DNA of 6,876 bases from an uncultured Pseudomonadota bacterium. GTDB lineage: Bacteria; Myxococcota_A; UBA796; GCA-2862545. This document shows, one piece after another, positions 5,432 to 6,876 of this stretch (position 1 is its first letter; the number at the start of each line of letters is the position of its first letter). The notes under the pieces were generated by a model that was not told the origin of the DNA, searched no databases, and saw nothing but the letters and a program-made list of their open reading frames with translations. The position numbers and the translations under genes were made by a program. Location: positions 1 through 6,876 of the forward strand of contig CALATR010000041.1 in assembly GCA_937891875.1 (NCBI GenBank), given 5' to 3'.

Positions 5432-6310
5432 TCAGTCGGTTTCGACCCGGATCGGTCCCAAGGGTCCCGCGGTGGGGTCGAACGCGTCCACCACATCCTC
5501 GACGTGATCACCCTGCAGCCCGAGCCAGGGCAGCACCTGCCGCCACACGTCGCGGGGGCTCGCGCCGGCGTCCCGCAGCTCACCCACGTGGGCGCTGCCA
5601 TGGGACTTGGAGAGCTTCTTCCCGTCCGCACCCAGCACCAGCGGGCTGTGCATCCAGGTCGGAGGATCGGCCTGAAACGCCTCGAAGAGTCGGATCTGCA
5701 CCGCGGTGTAGGCGAGCAGGTCCGCGCCGCGTACGACCTCGGTCACCCCATCCTCGATGTCGTCGGCGACCACGGCCAGCGGGTAGGTGTAGAACCCGTC
5801 GTGGCGCTGCAGCACGGGATCGCCGAGCTCGGCGGCGGGGTCGATGACCTGGGGACCGAAGCGGCGATCGACGAAGTGCACCGGGTCGTCGGGGAGGCGG
5901 AAGCGGAGCCGGCCCCGGCCATCCTCGTCGTCGTGGTCGGCGTCGCGGCAGGTGCCCGGGTAGATGCCGCCGGCGTCACGGACCATGGCCCGGGTACAGC
6001 GGCACCAGTAGACTTGCTGCCCGAGGCGCTCGACCCAGGGGGCGTAGTCGCGCTCGGACTGGCGGCGGGGCTCGTGGTCCCAGGTCAGGCCCAGCCACTC
6101 GAGGTCCCGCTTCTGGGCATCCTCGATGTGGCGCCTGGCACGCCCGCGATCCACGTCCTCCACCCGCAGCAGCAGCCGCCCGCCCTGGGACCGCGCCGAC
6201 AGCCAGGCCGCCCCGAACGCGAGCACGTTGCCCAGGTGCAGCAGCCCCGAGGGGGTCGGCGCGAGGCGCCCGACGGCCGGTCGTGTCCGAGGTGCGTCGA
6301 CCTCGGACAT
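5432..6310 (-). CDS. gluQRS: Glutamyl-Q tRNA(Asp) synthetase (GluQRS), 292 aa
   Basis: This cytoplasmic enzyme activates glutamate with ATP and attaches it to queuosine at position 34 of tRNA(Asp). It is a shortened paralogue of glutamyl-tRNA synthetase that has the catalytic domain but no anticodon-binding domain; 292 aa is the usual length. Numbering from the ATG at 6308-6310, the class I HIGH-like motif is HLGN (25-28) after PTPSG, RVEDVD is at 49-54, and the zinc ligands Cys103, Cys105, Tyr117 and Cys121 match the CxC...Y...C pattern of E. coli YadB. The block FYTYPLAVVADDIEDGVTEV and VVRGADLL is at about 173-199, and the KMSKS-like motif is KLSKS (232-236). The A of this ATG is the last base of the preceding stop (TGATG), which suggests translational coupling; a GTG six codons upstream is possible but would overlap more. 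There is no strong Shine-Dalgarno, consistent with reinitiation. Its presence implies that the cell makes or salvages queuosine. Confidence 0.95.
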   Translation of the reverse strand: MSEVDAPRTRPAVGRLAPTPSGLLHLGNVLAFGAAWLSARSQGGRLLLRVEDVDRGRARRHIEDAQKRDLEWLGLTWDHEPRRQSERDYAPWVERLGQQVYWCRCTRAMVRDAGGIYPGTCRDADHDDEDGRGRLRFRLPDDPVHFVDRRFGPQVIDPAAELGDPVLQRHDGFYTYPLAVVADDIEDGVTEVVRGADLLAYTAVQIRLFEAFQADPPTWMHSPLVLGADGKKLSKSHGSAHVGELRDAGASPRDVWRQVLPWLGLQGDHVEDVVDAFDPTAGPLGPIRVETD

Positions 6311-6876
6311 CAGTATTCGAAGCCCCACTCTCCGCCGACGACGATCAGCGATCCGCCGATGGGGATCCCCGAGCCCGACACCGGGAAGCCCGCCCGCGGC
6401 ACGTCGGACTGGCGGGGCAGGGTGGTGCTGCCCAGGGTGTGGACCTGACCGTACAGATCGAACCAGACCGGGGCGTCGACCAGCTCGAACGGGTCGTGGA
6501 ACTCGACGCCGGCGCCCAGCGTGACCTGGATGCGGTCCGAGTCGAGGAAGGCGGCGTTCTCGGACTGGGCGCGCAGGGGGGTCGGCACATAGGCGAAGCC
6601 GCCGCGCACGCTGACCCTCACGTACTCCCAGTCGTTGTCGAGCGGGACCTCGGGCAGCTTGAGGTCCAGCCCGGTGCGGAGGGTCCAGGTGGACGCGAGC
6701 TGGGCCTCGTAGCCGTTGCCGTCGGTGATGGACTCGTCGATGTCGGCGAGAGGGGCGGTCACGTCGATGCTGGAGAGCTGGGTGACCTGGAAGCGGGCCT
6801 TGCGCCAGTCCTGCCAGGTGGCGTCGACGTAGGCGCTGAACACGTCGTCCGTGCGGTAGGCCAGGCCCAGGGCGAG
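6310..6876 (-). CDS. FadL/OmpP1-like outer-membrane transport protein, C-terminal part (partial)
   Basis: The frame is open from the window edge (first visible residues LALGLAYRTDD) to the TGA at 6312-6310, giving the last 188 residues; the 5' end lies outside the window. LGLAYR...DDVFSAYVDATWQDW matches the strand pattern common in FadL/TodX/OmpP1-type hydrophobic-compound channels. It is followed by the RGGFAYVPTPLRAQSE...FLDSDRIQVTLGAGVEF block, which resembles the region near the C-terminus of that family, where strands alternate with loops that bear on substrate entry. The chain ends GGEWGFEY, an aromatic C-terminus suited to barrel insertion. This family moves long-chain fatty acids or other hydrophobic molecules across the outer membrane; the substrate here cannot be told. 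Its stop overlaps the start of gluQRS by one base, so the two are probably on one transcript. Assignment to the family rests on pattern, not on an alignment. Confidence 0.75.
   Translation of the reverse strand, partial: LALGLAYRTDDVFSAYVDATWQDWRKARFQVTQLSSIDVTAPLADIDESITDGNGYEAQLASTWTLRTGLDLKLPEVPLDNDWEYVRVSVRGGFAYVPTPLRAQSENAAFLDSDRIQVTLGAGVEFHDPFELVDAPVWFDLYGQVHTLGSTTLPRQSDVPRAGFPVSGSGIPIGGSLIVVGGEWGFEY

Noticed and set aside
6311..6328. GTG start of gluQRS at 6328
   Set aside because: It would overlap the barrel gene by 19 bases; the ATG overlapping the stop by one base is the more usual arrangement, and the family motifs need no extra residues.
4454..6448. Open frame of 664 codons on the plus strand
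   Set aside because: It lies opposite gluQRS and two barrel genes, has no recognisable domain and is a mirror of GC-ending codons.

Overview
This 6.9-kb window is very GC-rich, and almost every real codon in it ends in G or C. It is rich in secreted, lipid-anchored and outer-membrane proteins, so it comes from a Gram-negative, diderm bacterium. The GC content, codon usage, type of lipoproteins and barrels, and the intergenic repeats suggest a myxobacterium-like (Myxococcota, former Deltaproteobacteria) chromosome. That placement is an inference; no marker gene fixes it.

Layout. (1) Positions 1-557: the last 14 codons of a plus-strand gene converge, one base apart, on a minus-strand gene for a 169-residue protein that I do not recognise. 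The Shine-Dalgarno of that gene lies inside a perfect hairpin. (2) Positions 719-3325: a complete plus-strand tail-specific protease gene (prc, S41 family), then a gene for a small lipoprotein with an Lpp-like coiled coil and a very acidic tail, which has its own sigma70-type promoter. (3) Positions 3326-3668: a gene-free gap between converging genes. It holds a nested composite repeat (about 3342-3562) with outer inverted arms, three 26-bp core copies (one inverted, two direct) and a small palindrome, followed by dispersed-repeat-like DNA. (4) Positions 3669-6876, all minus strand, in order of transcription: the 3' part of a FadL/OmpP1-like outer-membrane protein gene; gluQRS, overlapping it by one base; a 101-bp gap with two mutually exclusive hairpins and a possible promoter; a lipoprotein with a barrel-like C-terminal domain; and a small outer-membrane beta-barrel protein.

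Function. Apart from gluQRS, which makes glutamyl-queuosine on tRNA(Asp), and the unknown 169-residue protein, the window is about the cell envelope: a periplasmic protease that processes or degrades envelope proteins, two lipoproteins and two or three barrels. The most unusual item is the composite repeat at 3342-3562. The coiled-coil lipoprotein beside prc is a candidate partner or substrate of the protease, by position only. I see no clear defence system, RNA gene, CRISPR array or insertion sequence here.
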